Assembly (NCBI GenBank): GCA_027486935.1
Contig: JAIXOF010000059.1
Location: 1-62,371, forward strand
Direction: 5' to 3'
Length of the DNA stretch: 62,371 nt
From: Cyanobium sp. C1_MAG_00004
Lineage (GTDB): Bacteria; Cyanobacteriota; Cyanobacteriia; PCC-6307; Cyanobiaceae
Below are positions 7,875 to 18,264 of this stretch, one piece after another; within the stretch, counting starts at the first letter, position 1, and the number at the start of each line of letters is the position of its first letter. Under the pieces are notes generated by a model. The model did not search any database, was not told the DNA's origin, and was given only the letters and a program-made list of their open reading frames with translations. The translations under genes were made by a program, and so were the position numbers.

Positions 7875-10800
7875 TCATGAGCCCCGACCCCCTGGAGCGG
7901 CTTCGGTCAGCGCTTCGCTCTCCCGCACCAGTTGCCTGAGGCGTTCGAGCTGATCGGGGCTCGCTCCTTGCCACAGCCCCCTGTTGTGGGCCTCGAGTAG
8001 CCGTTCGCCCATGTCACGCAGGGCCCAGGGGTTGCTCTGCTCGAGCCGGCGGCGCACCGCAGGATCCTCGAGCCAGGCCTGCTGGATGGCGCCATAGCCC
8101 CAGTCGGGCGCCCGTCCCGTGCTGGCGTCATAGGCAAACAGGTAGTCCAGGCTGGCGGCCATTTCGAAGCCGCCCTTGTAGCCGTGTTCTCCCATCGCCT
8201 CGATCCAGCGTGGGTTGAGCAGGCGTGAGCGCAACACCTTGTCGAGCTCCCGTTCCAGCCGGTGCAACCGCGGTCGCTGCTGGCGCGAGTGATCGGCGAA
8301 CCAGAGTGCCGGTGCCTGGCCCTGCAACTGCTCGGCGGCAGCGCTGAGGCCGCCCTGAAACTGGTAGTAGTCATCGGAATCGAGCAGGTCGTGCTCGCGG
8401 TTGTCCTGGTTGTGCAGGACCACCTGCACGGCCTGGAGACGCCGCTCCAATCCAGTGCGGTCTGCGCAGGCCTCGATCGACCCGGCGGCGGCGGCAGGTC
8501 CGGCGGCGCTGCTGTCATAACGCCAGCTGCTCCACTGCAGAAACGCCTCACCCAGCTGATCGCGGCTCTCCCACTGACCGCTATCGATCAAGGCCTGCAA
8601 ACCCGCTCCATAGGCCCCGGGAGCACTGCCGTACACCCGCCCCGCATGGCCATCGCGGCGGGCAGCCTCGGCTAGAGGGTTGTCGGCGGCGGCTTCATCC
8701 TGGGCGGCCACCAACGCACAGGCGCGGTTGACCAGCGCCACCAGTTGGGGAAAGGCATCGCGAAACAGGCCCGAGATGCGCAGGGTCACATCGACCCGGG
8801 GCCGTTGCAGCAAGCTCAGGGGTATCAACTCCAGATCCACCAGCCGGCGCGTCGGTCCATCCCAGATCGGTCGGACGCCCAGCAGGGCCAGAGCCTGGGC
8901 GATGTCCTCGCCGCCATTGCGCATGGTGGCCGTCCCCCAGACGCTCAGGGCCAGGGTCCTGAGCGGTTCCCCCTGCTCCTGCAGATGCAGTTCGAGCAGC
9001 AGTTCGGCGCTGCGACGCCCCAGATCCCAGGCGGTTTCAGTGGGCAGTCCGCGCAGGTCGACGCTGTAGAAATTGCGTCCTGTGGGCAACAGATCGGGCC
9101 GCCCCCGGGTCGGTGCCCCTGCTGGTCCGGCCTGGATTCGTCCCCCGTCCAGTCCCACCATCAGGGCCCGGCGCTCGGCGTCGCCGCAGGCCCGTAACCG
9201 CGGGATCAACGCGTGCCACAGATGGTGCAGACAGGCTTCACTGGCGGGCCCCGGTGCCGTCAGGGGCAACCGCTGGGATCGCTGCTGCGGTTGCAGCTTC
9301 AGTTGCTCTGCGGCCCCCCAGGCCTGCCTGATCAGCTCCAGGGCCTGGGCCTCAAGCCAGGCCACCCCATCGCCCACCCTGCGCAAGGTTGACGGACTGT
9401 GCTCTCTGGTGCCCTGTTGATCGTGGAGCTGCAGCAACCGCTCCCGGTCAGCAGGGGCCAGGGGTTGCTCCTCTGGGTCGGCCCAGGGATCAAACCCAAA
9501 CCCATGGTCGAGGGCCAGGGCCTGGGTCAGTCCATGGAGCCCCGCCTGGGGAGCCCGCGCCAGGCAGAGCAGCAGCTCACAGGAGCGTTGCTCGTCCGGC
9601 AGGGTGCCATAGGTGTGGAGCCCGAGACGGATTTGGGCCTCCTTCAATTCGCACAGGTACCCATCGGCCGCATCGAGGGCGGCATCCAGGTCCTCGGGCG
9701 ATCGGACCAGGTTGAGAGATCCGAGCTGGTCGGCCAACTTCTGGCGTAGCGGCATGGACCGCTCACTGCCCAGCGCGCAGGCCTCCCAGTATTCGTCGAG
9801 CAGGGACTCGAGCTCAAGCAGGGACCCGTAAAGCCCGGCTCGGCCCAACGGTGGCGTCAGATGGTCGAGGATCACGGCCTGGGCCCGGCGCTTGGCCTGG
9901 GACCCCTCGCCCGGATCGTTGACGATGAACGGGTACAGATGGGGCATGGGCCCCAAGGCCAGCTCGGGGAAGCACTGGTCAGACAGACCCAGCGCCTTGC
10001 CCGGCAACCATTCGAGGTTGCCGTGCTTGCCCACGTGCACAACCGCCTGCGCACCGAAGACCTGGCGCAACCACAGGTACTGGGCCAGGTAGGCGTGGGT
10101 CGGCGCCAGATCGGGGCTGTGAAAGGTGGTTGCCGGGTCCCGGTCGTAGCCACGGGCGGGTTGGATCAGCACCGCCACATGACCCAACAGCAGACCCTTG
10201 ATCGAAAAACAAGCCAGGCCAGATGGACCTCGCTCGAGCGAGGGATCGGTCTCTGGAAGGCCCCACTGTTGTTCCAGGCGGCTGCGGGCTGCCCCTGGCA
10301 GGGTGGCGTACCACTGGCAATACGTGTCCAGGGGAAGCCGGTCCATGGGGACCAGGTGGTCGCTTTCAGGGTCGTTGCTGCGTCCGGCCAGCAGCGCCGC
10401 GATCAGGGCGTCACCGTCGGCTGGGGGTGCGGGCAGGGCGTAGCCCGCGTCCTGAAGCCACTGCAGCATCAGGGCGGTGCTGGCTGGGGTGTCCAGACCG
10501 ACGCCATTGGCCAGGCGGCTGTTGCGGGTCGGGTAGTTGGCCAGCACCAGGGCGATGCGCCGCTGCGGTGCTGGCGTCCGGGCCAGGCTGATCCAGTTGC
10601 CGCACAGCTGGACGACCCAGTCCAGCCGCGACGGATCGGGCTGGTAGTGGTGCAGCGCTGAACCGATGCCGGGGCTATGGCCATTGCCAGTGCCGGCGGG
10701 ATCATGGATCTCGACGCTCTCCTTGAAGGCGCCGACCCGGGTGGTCAGGCGGCCGTCGAGCTCCGGCAGGGCCACCTGCAGGGTCAGGTCGAGGGGACTG

Positions 10801-11699
10801 AGGCCGATGCTGCTGGCCTCCCAGATGGCCCGGCTCTGGCTGCTGCCCAGCACCTGCAGCACCGGCACCCCCAGCCCATCCCACAGGGGTGCCCCCAGGC
10901 CAGCCTCGTCGAATTGCACCGAGGCAAAGGCAGTGCCGCAGAGCACCGCTTCGACCCGCTCGCGGACCAGCAGACGTCCCACGCCATCGGCGACGACGGC
11001 ATCCCGCAGACCGCTGACCCACAGCCCCCGGGGCACCAGACCCTGCCTGCGCAGCCCCGCCAGCAGGGCATCCATCCAGGCGGTGTCATCCGCCTGCAGC
11101 AGCGCCCGGTACAGCACCACCCCGACCCGGGGACCAGCCTCGTCGCGCCAGTCGTGGGGCAGGGGATCGGCCTGGGGCAGGGCCTCGGGCCATGGCACCG
11201 CGGCGCCGCGCAATAGGGCGGCCAGGGACTCGAGGACGCGAACGAGATTCGCCTCGCCACCGGCGCGCCAACAGCGGGCCAGGGCCTGGGCCAGCAGCGG
11301 CTCGACCGTGCCCATGGCACTGAGGGACGAATCTTCGTCAGGGGTTCCCGCCAGCACCAGCAGCTGACGGTCCCGGGCTTGGCTGGCCCAGAGCTGCAGT
11401 TGTTCGAGCCCGTAGCTCCAGTGGCCCCGCCCTCCCAAAAGCCTGACCACGACAAGCCTGGCGTGGGCGACGGTTGTGCTCAGGTAATGATCGACCTGCG
11501 CAGGGCCGCCCAAGGCCGACAGGTTGAGGCCGCGCAACTCAAGCCCCAGCAATCCAGGCTGGGACTCGGTCAATGCTGCCAGAAGGCGCAAATCGGTGTC
11601 GGCACTGGTGAGCACCAGCACCGGCGCCGGAGCCTGTTCGACCAGCTGACCCCGCTGGTCGGGATCGTGGCTGCCGGGTTGGGCCGCAAGCCTGTGCAT
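7875..11699 (-). CDS. cobN: Cobaltochelatase large subunit CobN
   Basis: A 1274-residue protein of the CobN/magnesium-chelatase H superfamily, of typical length. Family stretches include QVVHVGKHGNLEW-like sequence (seen as VVHVGKHGNLEWLPG), YGSLLELESLLDEYWEA, GRNFYSVDLRGLPTETAW, and SVWGTATMRNGGEDIAQALALLG. The last distinguishes the CobN side from some ChlH proteins but the superfamily is close. CobN inserts cobalt into the corrin ring using ATPase partners. No cobS or cobT is in the window, so the motor may be ChlI/ChlD as proposed for cyanobacteria. The gene is divergent from ilvE, with a 76 bp intergenic region, and metH (a B12 user) lies just beyond. Confidence 0.9.
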   Translation of the reverse strand: MHRLAAQPGSHDPDQRGQLVEQAPAPVLVLTSADTDLRLLAALTESQPGLLGLELRGLNLSALGGPAQVDHYLSTTVAHARLVVVRLLGGRGHWSYGLEQLQLWASQARDRQLLVLAGTPDEDSSLSAMGTVEPLLAQALARCWRAGGEANLVRVLESLAALLRGAAVPWPEALPQADPLPHDWRDEAGPRVGVVLYRALLQADDTAWMDALLAGLRRQGLVPRGLWVSGLRDAVVADGVGRLLVRERVEAVLCGTAFASVQFDEAGLGAPLWDGLGVPVLQVLGSSQSRAIWEASSIGLSPLDLTLQVALPELDGRLTTRVGAFKESVEIHDPAGTGNGHSPGIGSALHHYQPDPSRLDWVVQLCGNWISLARTPAPQRRIALVLANYPTRNSRLANGVGLDTPASTALMLQWLQDAGYALPAPPADGDALIAALLAGRSNDPESDHLVPMDRLPLDTYCQWYATLPGAARSRLEQQWGLPETDPSLERGPSGLACFSIKGLLLGHVAVLIQPARGYDRDPATTFHSPDLAPTHAYLAQYLWLRQVFGAQAVVHVGKHGNLEWLPGKALGLSDQCFPELALGPMPHLYPFIVNDPGEGSQAKRRAQAVILDHLTPPLGRAGLYGSLLELESLLDEYWEACALGSERSMPLRQKLADQLGSLNLVRSPEDLDAALDAADGYLCELKEAQIRLGLHTYGTLPDEQRSCELLLCLARAPQAGLHGLTQALALDHGFGFDPWADPEEQPLAPADRERLLQLHDQQGTREHSPSTLRRVGDGVAWLEAQALELIRQAWGAAEQLKLQPQQRSQRLPLTAPGPASEACLHHLWHALIPRLRACGDAERRALMVGLDGGRIQAGPAGAPTRGRPDLLPTGRNFYSVDLRGLPTETAWDLGRRSAELLLELHLQEQGEPLRTLALSVWGTATMRNGGEDIAQALALLGVRPIWDGPTRRLVDLELIPLSLLQRPRVDVTLRISGLFRDAFPQLVALVNRACALVAAQDEAAADNPLAEAARRDGHAGRVYGSAPGAYGAGLQALIDSGQWESRDQLGEAFLQWSSWRYDSSAAGPAAAAGSIEACADRTGLERRLQAVQVVLHNQDNREHDLLDSDDYYQFQGGLSAAAEQLQGQAPALWFADHSRQQRPRLHRLERELDKVLRSRLLNPRWIEAMGEHGYKGGFEMAASLDYLFAYDASTGRAPDWGYGAIQQAWLEDPAVRRRLEQSNPWALRDMGERLLEAHNRGLWQGASPDQLERLRQLVRESEALTEAAPGGRGS

Positions 11700-11775
11700 C
11701 GGTCCATCCTGCAGCTGCAGTGAGAAGATCGGGGCACATCAGGCCCGTTCAGCCGCCGCATCGCCCGGGAGCGCC

Positions 11776-12693
11776 ATGCACCAGTTTCTTCCCTATGCCT
11801 GGTTCAAAGGCCGCTGCGTGCCGTTTGCCGAAGCCACCCTGTCGGTGGCAACCCACGCCCTGCACTACGGCACCGGGGCGTTCGGCGGCATGCGCGCCCT
11901 GCCCAATCCGGCGGACAGCAACGAAATCTTGCTGTTCCGAGCCGACCGCCACGCCAGACGCCTAAGCCAAAGCGCCCGGCTGCTGCTGACCGAGCTGTCC
12001 GAAGAGACGATCCTGGCGGCGATCACGGCGTTTCTGCGGGCCAACAAACCCAGCACACCCGCCTACCTGCGGCCCTTCGTCTACACCAGTGATCTGGGGA
12101 TCGCCCCACGGCTGCACAACATCGAGACCGACTTTCTGATCTACGGCCTTGAGCTGGGCGATTACCTGTCGCCTGACGGTGTGAGCTGCCGCATCAGCTC
12201 CTGGTGCCGCCAGGAAGACCGCTCGTTGCCCTTGCGCGGCAAGATCAGCGGCGCCTACATCACCAGTTCCCTGGCCAAGACCGAAGCGGTGCAGAGCGGC
12301 TTTGACGAGGCCCTGCTGCTCAACAGCCGCGGCAAGGTGAGTGAGGCCAGCGGCATGAACCTGTTTCTGGTGCGCGACGGGGTGCTGATCACCCCGGGGG
12401 TGGATCAGGACATCCTCGAAGGCATCACCCGCGCCAGCGTCCTGGAACTGGCCCGGGACATGGGCATTCCCACCCTGGAACGTCCGGTTGACAAGACCGA
12501 GCTGTTTGTGGCCGATGAGGTCTTCCTCAGTGGCACCGCCGCCAAGGTGACGCCGGTTCGGCGGATCGAGACCACCGATCTGCCGGGCCATAGGCCAGTG
12601 ATGGAGCGCCTGCGCGAACGCCTGACCGCGATCACGGAAGGCCGCGATTCCGCCTATGACCATTGGGTCACCCGCATTCGCCTCGACGCCTGA
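11776..12693 (+). CDS. ilvE: Branched-chain amino acid aminotransferase (class IV)
   Basis: A 305-residue PLP enzyme that makes leucine, isoleucine and valine from their 2-oxo acids with glutamate. Fold type IV features: N-terminal [15 protein letters not shown], the Schiff-base lysine K156 in [15 protein letters not shown], the glutamate in [11 protein letters not shown], and the C-terminal [12 protein letters not shown] phosphate-binding loop. Length is normal. The start ATG lies 76 bp from the divergent cobN start. The stop overlaps the metH start (TGATG at 12691-12695), so ilvE and metH are probably co-transcribed. A D-amino acid transaminase is less likely given the overall pattern. Confidence 0.93.
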   Translation: MHQFLPYAWFKGRCVPFAEATLSVATHALHYGTGAFGGMRALPNPADSNEILLFRADRHARRLSQSARLLLTELSEETILAAITAFLRANKPSTPAYLRPFVYTSDLGIAPRLHNIETDFLIYGLELGDYLSPDGVSCRISSWCRQEDRSLPLRGKISGAYITSSLAKTEAVQSGFDEALLLNSRGKVSEASGMNLFLVRDGVLITPGVDQDILEGITRASVLELARDMGIPTLERPVDKTELFVADEVFLSGTAAKVTPVRRIETTDLPGHRPVMERLRERLTAITEGRDSAYDHWVTRIRLDA

Positions 12694-15600
12694 TGACCAC
12701 CAGCACGAGCCCCGCTGCCGTTGCCCAGCAGACGATGGCCCGGCCTGGCTTTCTGGAGCGGTTGCACGATGCCCAACGTCCGGTTCTGGTGTTTGACGGG
12801 GCCACCGGCACCTCCCTGCAGCAGATGGACCTGAGCGCCGACGATTTCGGCGGCCCGGCCCTCGAGGGCTGCAACGAGAACCTCGTCTTCACCCGACCCG
12901 ATGCGGTTCAGGCGGTGCATCGCCAGTTTCTGGAGGTGGGGGCCGATGTGATCGAGACGGATACCTTCGGTGCCACCTCGTTGGTGCTGGCTGAATACGA
13001 CATTGCCGATAAGGCCTTTGCGCTGAACCAGCGGGCCGCTGAGCTGGCCCGTCAAATGGCCGACGCCTTCAGCACCCCAGAGAAGCCGCGTTTCGTGGCG
13101 GGTTCGATGGGGCCCACCACCAAGCTCCCCACCCTGGGCCACGTCGACTTCGACACGATGAAGGCGTCGTTTGCGGAGCAGGCTGAGGGTCTGCTGGCCG
13201 GCGACGTCGACCTGTTCATCGTCGAGACCTGTCAGGACGTGCTGCAGATCAAGGCAGCCCTGCAGGGCATCGAGTCAGCATTTGCCAGGACAGGACAACG
13301 CCGGCCCCTGATGGTCAGCGTGACGATGGAGACCACCGGCACGATGTTGGTGGGTTCTGACATCGCTGCAGTGGTGGCGATTCTGGAACCGTTCAACATC
13401 GATGTGCTGGGGCTCAACTGCGCCACCGGGCCCGAGCAGATGAAGGAGCACATCCGCTATCTGAGTGCCCACAGTCCGTTTGTGGTGAGCTGCATTCCGA
13501 ATGCAGGACTGCCAGAGAACATCGGCGGTGTGGCCCATTACCGGCTCACCCCCACCGAAATGAAGATGCAGTTGATGCACTTCGTCGAAGACCTGGGTGT
13601 GCAGGTGATCGGTGGCTGCTGCGGCACAACCCCGGCCCACATCGGCGCCCTGGTGGACCTGGCGAGCGAACTGAAGCCTGCCGCGCGTGCGGTGAGGCGA
13701 TCGGACCGCCCAGCCCAGGACAAGGCGCTCGATCCAAGGCCACTGCTGACGGTCGAACCGGCGGCCAGCTCGATCTACGGCACCACCCCGTATCACCAGG
13801 ACAACTCGTTTCTGATCATCGGCGAGCGGCTCAACGCCAGCGGCTCCAAAAAGGTGCGCGAGCTGCTCGCAGCCGAAGACTGGGACGGGCTGGTGGCCGT
13901 GGCACGAGGTCAGGTCAAGGAGAATGCCCACGTGCTCGACGTCAACGTCGACTACGTCGGCCGTGATGGCGAGCGCGACATGCATGCGCTGGTGAGCCGT
14001 CTGGTCACCAACGTCAACCTGCCGCTGATGCTCGACTCCACCGAATGGCAAAAGATGGAGGCCGGCCTCAAGGTGGCTGGCGGCAAGTGCATCCTCAACT
14101 CAACGAACTACGAAGACGGACCTGAACGGTTCTTCAAAGTGCTCGAGCTGGCCCGTAACTACGGCGCCGGTGTGGTGATCGGCACCATCGACGAAGAGGG
14201 CATGGCCCGCTCAGCCGACAAAAAATTTGCCATCGCCCAGCGCGCCTACCGCGACGCGCTCGAATTCGGCATCCCAGCCCACGAATTGTTCTACGACCCG
14301 TTGGCCCTGCCGATCTCAACCGGGATCGAAGAGGATCGCCTCAATGGCGCAGCGACGATCGCGGCGATCCGCCAGATCCGCCAGAACCTCCCCGGCGTGC
14401 ATGTGGTGCTGGGGGTCAGCAACGTCAGCTTTGGCCTGTCCCCGGCGGCCCGCATCGTGCTCAACAGCGTGTTTCTGCACGACTGCTGCCAGGCGGGCAT
14501 GGATGCCGCCATCGTCAGCCCGGCCAAGATTCTGCCGCTGGTCAAGATCAGCGAGGAACACCAGCAGGTCTGCCGCGATCTGATCAACGACCGGCGGCGC
14601 TTCGAAAACGACGCCCCGGCCGGCAGCGGAGCTCCGTGCATCTACGACCCACTGACCGAGCTCACCCAGCTGTTTGAGGGGGTTAGCGCCAAGGAGGCCC
14701 GAGCCTCGGGACCATCGCTGGCCGATCTGCCGCTTGAGGAGCGGCTCAAGCAGCACATCATCGATGGCGAGCGCATCGGCCTGGAGGCGGCGCTCGATGA
14801 GGCCCTCCAGAGCTACCCCCCGCTGAAGATCATCAACACCTTCCTGCTCGACGGCATGAAGGTGGTCGGCGAGCTGTTCGGCAGCGGCCAGATGCAGCTG
14901 CCGTTTGTGCTGCAGAGCGCCGAGACCATGAAAGCGGCGGTGGCCCAGCTGGAGCCCCACATGGAGAAGCTCGAGGGCGAGAGCAGCAGCAAGGGCAAGT
15001 TCCTGATCGCCACGGTCAAGGGCGATGTCCACGACATCGGCAAGAACCTGGTGGACATCATCCTGACCAACAACGGCTACGAGGTGATCAACCTCGGCAT
15101 CAAGCAGAGCTGCGAGGCGATCATCGAGGCCCAGCGTTCACACCAGGCCGACTGCATCGCGATGAGTGGTCTATTGGTCAAGTCGACGGCCTTCATGAAG
15201 GACAACCTCGGTGCTTTCAATGAAGCCGGGATCAATGTGCCGGTGATCCTGGGTGGGGCCGCCCTGACCCCGCGCTTTGTGCATGGCGACTGCCGCGCCG
15301 CCTACAACGGTCAGGTGGTCTATGGGCGGGATGCCTTTGCCGATCTGCGCTTCATGGACGCGTTGATGGAGGCCAAAGCATCCCAGCAATGGGATGACCA
15401 ACGGGGCTTTCTGGGCACGATTCCCGAGGGATTGGGCCTGGGCCCCGCCAGTGACAACGACGACCCAGCCGCGGCCGAGCCCGGGGCGTCGGCTGCCAGC
15501 CAGGAGGACCCATCACCGCAGACCACTGCCGAGCAGGCGAGCCCGGTCGTCAGCGACGAACGCTCGCAGGCCGTTCCCGAAGAGCCCGCGCTGGCTCCAC

Positions 15601-16436
15601 CGTTCTGGGGCGCGCAGGTGCTCAGCGAGCGCGAGATCGATCTGGGCGAGGTGTTCGCCTACCTCGATCTCAATGCCCTGTTTGCCGGTCAGTGGCAGCT
15701 GCGCAAGGGCCAGCAGCAATCGCGCGACGCGTACGAGGCCATGCTGGCCGACAAGGCCGAACCGGTTCTGCAGCAGTGGATGGGGCGGTGCCTCGACGAG
15801 CAGTTGCTGACGCCACGGGTTGCCTATGGCTATTTCCCCTGTGGTCGGGACGGCAATGCGGTGGTGCTGTTTGATCCCCAGGGTCTCGGGACCGCAGCAA
15901 CAGCTGGAGCTGCCGGCGCTGAGCTGGGTCGGTTTGAACTGCCGCGCCAACGCTCGGGCAATCGCTACTGCATCGCTGACTTCTACCGCGACCTGGGCGC
16001 TGGGAGCGATGGCCGGCCAACCGCAACCGACGTGCTGCCCATGCAGGCCGTGACCATGGGCGAGCGGGCCACCGCCTTTGCCCAGCAGCTGTTTGGCGCC
16101 GATCAGTACAGCGACTACCTGTACTTTCACGGCTTGGCGGTGCAGATGGCCGAAGCCCTCGCCGAATGGACCCATGCCCGCATCCGCCGCGAGCTCGGCT
16201 TCGCCGACCCGACCGGCATGCCCTTGCGCGATGTCCTGGCCCAGCGCTACCGCGGCAGCCGCTACTCATTCGGCTACCCGGCCTGTCCCAACGTGGCCGA
16301 CTCACGGCAGCAGCTGGCCTGGCTCGACGCCCAGCGCATCGGTCTGTCCATGGACGAGAGCGAGCAGCTGCACCCCGAGCAGAGCACCACAGCGCTGGTG
16401 GCGCTGCACAGCAAGGCGCGTTACTTCAGCGCCTAG
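12693..16436 (+). CDS. metH: Cobalamin-dependent methionine synthase
   Basis: About 1247 residues, four modules in the usual order. The homocysteine/zinc barrel comes first ([11 protein letters not shown]; zinc cysteines in [11 protein letters not shown] and GGCCGTTP). The folate barrel follows ([11 protein letters not shown]), then the B12 cap and B12 domain (GDVHDIGKN with the cobalt-ligand His780, then SGLLVKS and GGAAL), and finally the AdoMet reactivation domain ([10 protein letters not shown]). It methylates homocysteine using methyltetrahydrofolate. Between the B12 and reactivation domains, residues about 913-970, lies an acidic, Pro/Ala/Ser-rich linker longer than usual. The start is taken at 12693 (TGATG overlap with ilvE); an in-frame start at 12663 would overlap ilvE further. 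Confidence 0.97.
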   Translation: MTTSTSPAAVAQQTMARPGFLERLHDAQRPVLVFDGATGTSLQQMDLSADDFGGPALEGCNENLVFTRPDAVQAVHRQFLEVGADVIETDTFGATSLVLAEYDIADKAFALNQRAAELARQMADAFSTPEKPRFVAGSMGPTTKLPTLGHVDFDTMKASFAEQAEGLLAGDVDLFIVETCQDVLQIKAALQGIESAFARTGQRRPLMVSVTMETTGTMLVGSDIAAVVAILEPFNIDVLGLNCATGPEQMKEHIRYLSAHSPFVVSCIPNAGLPENIGGVAHYRLTPTEMKMQLMHFVEDLGVQVIGGCCGTTPAHIGALVDLASELKPAARAVRRSDRPAQDKALDPRPLLTVEPAASSIYGTTPYHQDNSFLIIGERLNASGSKKVRELLAAEDWDGLVAVARGQVKENAHVLDVNVDYVGRDGERDMHALVSRLVTNVNLPLMLDSTEWQKMEAGLKVAGGKCILNSTNYEDGPERFFKVLELARNYGAGVVIGTIDEEGMARSADKKFAIAQRAYRDALEFGIPAHELFYDPLALPISTGIEEDRLNGAATIAAIRQIRQNLPGVHVVLGVSNVSFGLSPAARIVLNSVFLHDCCQAGMDAAIVSPAKILPLVKISEEHQQVCRDLINDRRRFENDAPAGSGAPCIYDPLTELTQLFEGVSAKEARASGPSLADLPLEERLKQHIIDGERIGLEAALDEALQSYPPLKIINTFLLDGMKVVGELFGSGQMQLPFVLQSAETMKAAVAQLEPHMEKLEGESSSKGKFLIATVKGDVHDIGKNLVDIILTNNGYEVINLGIKQSCEAIIEAQRSHQADCIAMSGLLVKSTAFMKDNLGAFNEAGINVPVILGGAALTPRFVHGDCRAAYNGQVVYGRDAFADLRFMDALMEAKASQQWDDQRGFLGTIPEGLGLGPASDNDDPAAAEPGASAASQEDPSPQTTAEQASPVVSDERSQAVPEEPALAPPFWGAQVLSEREIDLGEVFAYLDLNALFAGQWQLRKGQQQSRDAYEAMLADKAEPVLQQWMGRCLDEQLLTPRVAYGYFPCGRDGNAVVLFDPQGLGTAATAGAAGAELGRFELPRQRSGNRYCIADFYRDLGAGSDGRPTATDVLPMQAVTMGERATAFAQQLFGADQYSDYLYFHGLAVQMAEALAEWTHARIRRELGFADPTGMPLRDVLAQRYRGSRYSFGYPACPNVADSRQQLAWLDAQRIGLSMDESEQLHPEQSTTALVALHSKARYFSA

Positions 16437-16464
16437 CCTGTCGGCTTTCAAAGCACGGTGCGCC

Positions 16465-16737
16465 ATGGCGATTGCAGGACCTGACGGCGTTGACGCCGCC
16501 ATCAAGGCCGGCGTGGACCTCGACGGCACTCCGATCCCAGCCGAAATGCTGGACCTCTACAACGAGGTGATGGAACTGGAAAGCCAGCGCGCCCGCAGCG
16601 GCGTCAAGAAATCCATGCGGAACCGGATCGTCAAGACCGGAGCCAAGCACTTCGATCAGGCGAGCCTGGATGCCCGCCTGAAGGCCGCCGGCTGGGACGG
16701 TCTCAAGGACAAGGAGATCGCCTTCTTCTACGGCTGA
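16465..16737 (+). CDS. Small conserved picocyanobacterial protein
   Basis: A 90-residue soluble protein starting MAIAGPDGVDAAIKAGVDL and ending in DKEIAFFYG. It is highly charged and helical, with the basic segment SGVKKSMRNRIVKTGAKHFD at its centre. A very similar protein follows metH in other Synechococcus genomes as I remember them; this is recollection, not a search. No catalytic motif or membrane span is visible; the basic stretch might bind nucleic acid or a phosphate ligand. The ATG at 16465 lies 28 bp after metH. An open frame continues upstream inside metH but is a shadow. Confidence 0.75.
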   Translation: MAIAGPDGVDAAIKAGVDLDGTPIPAEMLDLYNEVMELESQRARSGVKKSMRNRIVKTGAKHFDQASLDARLKAAGWDGLKDKEIAFFYG

Positions 16738-16758
16738 TCCCCCCCAGGGGTTCAGCGC

Positions 16759-16986
16759 CTAGGCGCAGAGGTCTTCGAGTGTTTCGATGACCTCCTGCTG
16801 GAACTCTTCAAGATCGGCAGAGTCGCTGAGATCAATCCCCTCGCCGGCGGCGTTCTGGGCCAGTTCCTGAAAGTGGAAAGCCCCTTCGCCATGGGCCAGA
16901 AACTCCATGGCGGAAGGCTCACCGCTCTCTTTGTAGGCGTCGCAGAGGGCCAAAAAGGCCGCGTCTTCGGTGAAGTCCCAGCTCAT
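16759..16986 (-). CDS. Small acidic conserved protein
   Basis: A 75-residue acidic protein beginning MSWDFTEDAAFLALCDAY and ending ETLEDLCA. It is predicted all-helical with many Asp and Glu; two cysteines are present. No known domain is recognised. ATG at 16984-16986 is chosen; a TTG nine codons upstream is open but gives a poorer N-terminus. The gene is convergent with the preceding small protein (21 bp between stops) and divergent from the DUF2237 gene across about 115 bp, where both promoters must lie. Conserved-looking codon usage argues for a real gene. Confidence 0.6.
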   Translation of the reverse strand: MSWDFTEDAAFLALCDAYKESGEPSAMEFLAHGEGAFHFQELAQNAAGEGIDLSDSADLEEFQQEVIETLEDLCA

Positions 16987-17101
16987 GCAGCAGTCGTGGC
17001 GAAGGTCGATCAAATCGAGATCTCAAAGACCTTTAACGCCTGACCCCCGGATCCCGTCAACCTCCCGGGCCAAGTTCGCTCCACTCCCGTTGCCAAATTC
17101 C

Positions 17102-17467
17102 ATGCCATCCCCTGCCCTGAATGTGCTCGGTGAGCCTCTGAGCGTCTGCGGTTGCGAGCCGATGACTGGCTGGACCCGCGACGGTTCCTGCCGCACCGAT
17201 CCTGCTGACCTGGGACGCCACACCGTCTGCTGTGTCGTGAGTGAACAGTTCCTCAGCTACAGCAGGGCCCAGGGCAACGACCTGAGCACGCCGATGCCGG
17301 CCTATGGCTTTCCAGGGCTCAAACCGGGAGACCACTGGTGTGTCTGTGCCGCCCGTTGGCTCCAGGCCCATGACGACGCTGTGGCACCACCGGTCCGCCT
17401 CGCGGCCTGCGAACAGTCGACGCTGGAACTGATCCCGCTGGAGCTGTTGCAGCGGTATGCCGCCTGA
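17102..17467 (+). CDS. DUF2237 family protein
   Basis: A 121-residue protein that reads as a full DUF2237 domain: NVLGEPLSVCGCEPMTGWTR at the start, the motif DLGRHTVCCVVSEQFL, then GNDLSTPMPAYGFPGLKPGD and WCVCAARWLQA. Several cysteines and the GNDLST and GLKPGD boxes are the family signature. The family is widespread in proteobacteria and cyanobacteria with no firm biochemical role known to me. The ATG at 17102 gives the normal family length; the open frame extending back to 16970 crosses the divergent promoter region. The gene is convergent with the SDR gene, 17 bp away. Confidence 0.88.
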   Translation: MPSPALNVLGEPLSVCGCEPMTGWTRDGSCRTDPADLGRHTVCCVVSEQFLSYSRAQGNDLSTPMPAYGFPGLKPGDHWCVCAARWLQAHDDAVAPPVRLAACEQSTLELIPLELLQRYAA

Positions 17468-17484
17468 ACCGGCAGGCCTGGTGC

Positions 17485-18222
17485 TTACCAGGGGATTGCC
17501 TGACCGTCCCAGGCCCAGAAACCGCCGCTATCGGCCGCTGTGAGGCCCGCCAGCACCTGCAGCAGCTGGCTGGCTGCCCTGGCAGGGGTAAACAGCCGAT
17601 CGGCCTGCACAGAGCCGCGGAAGGGCTGTGAGAGCGCAGTGGCGGTGGTGCCAGGGTGCAGCAGGCTCACGCAACACTGGGGCAAGCGACGACGCCACTC
17701 GATCGCCAGGGTGCGCAGCAGCTGGTTCTGGGCGGCTTTGGCGCCCCGGTAGGCGTACCAGCCACCCAGCTGGTTGTCGCCGATGCTGCCAACCCTTGCT
17801 GAGAGGCTGGAAAAGTGACAGGGCAGATCCCTGGACAGGGCTCCCGCGACCGCCTGGGCCAGCAGCAGGGGACCGAAGGCGTTGATGGCGAAGCTTGCTT
17901 CCAGCGCCCGCCGTTCGACCGCAGCCAGCCGTTTCTCCGGCTGCAGTCCGGGTCCATGCAGAACGCCGGCGGTGTTGATCACCAGACGCAGCGGCTGCCA
18001 CTGGCTTTCGGCCAGTTGCTTGAGATCCTCCAGGCTGGCATCGTCCACCAGGTCCAGCCTGCAGGCATCGCCTGGGATGGGTGCCCGTGTGGCCAGGTGC
18101 AGCTGGAGGTGGGGGCTCTGTTGTTGCAGCTGCTCCAACAAGGCGCGGCCGATGCCCCCGCCACCGACGATCAGCGCATGCCCGTGCCACTGGCGCCAGG
18201 TCGGGTCCGCTGAGGTGCCCAT
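17485..18222 (-). CDS. Short-chain dehydrogenase/reductase
   Basis: A 245-residue SDR. It shows the dinucleotide-binding glycine motif GGGGIGRAL near residue 20, NTAG near residue 90, the catalytic serine in SSLSARVG, and the catalytic YxxxK as YAYRGAK, followed by AAQNQLLRTLAIEW. The C-terminal part (HPGTTATALSQPF, then GFWAWDGQAIPW) matches the subgroup that includes cyanobacterial C-factor-like reductases. It reduces or oxidises an unknown small substrate with NAD(P)H. The start MGTSADPTW (ATG at 18220-18222) is chosen over a much longer open frame that would run into gpsA. The gene is divergent from gpsA, with about 40 bp between starts. Confidence 0.85.
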   Translation of the reverse strand: MGTSADPTWRQWHGHALIVGGGGIGRALLEQLQQQSPHLQLHLATRAPIPGDACRLDLVDDASLEDLKQLAESQWQPLRLVINTAGVLHGPGLQPEKRLAAVERRALEASFAINAFGPLLLAQAVAGALSRDLPCHFSSLSARVGSIGDNQLGGWYAYRGAKAAQNQLLRTLAIEWRRRLPQCCVSLLHPGTTATALSQPFRGSVQADRLFTPARAASQLLQVLAGLTAADSGGFWAWDGQAIPW

Positions 18223-18264
18223 GGGCCGATCCCGGTCCGGACTGCATGGCGCATGATGGCAGCC

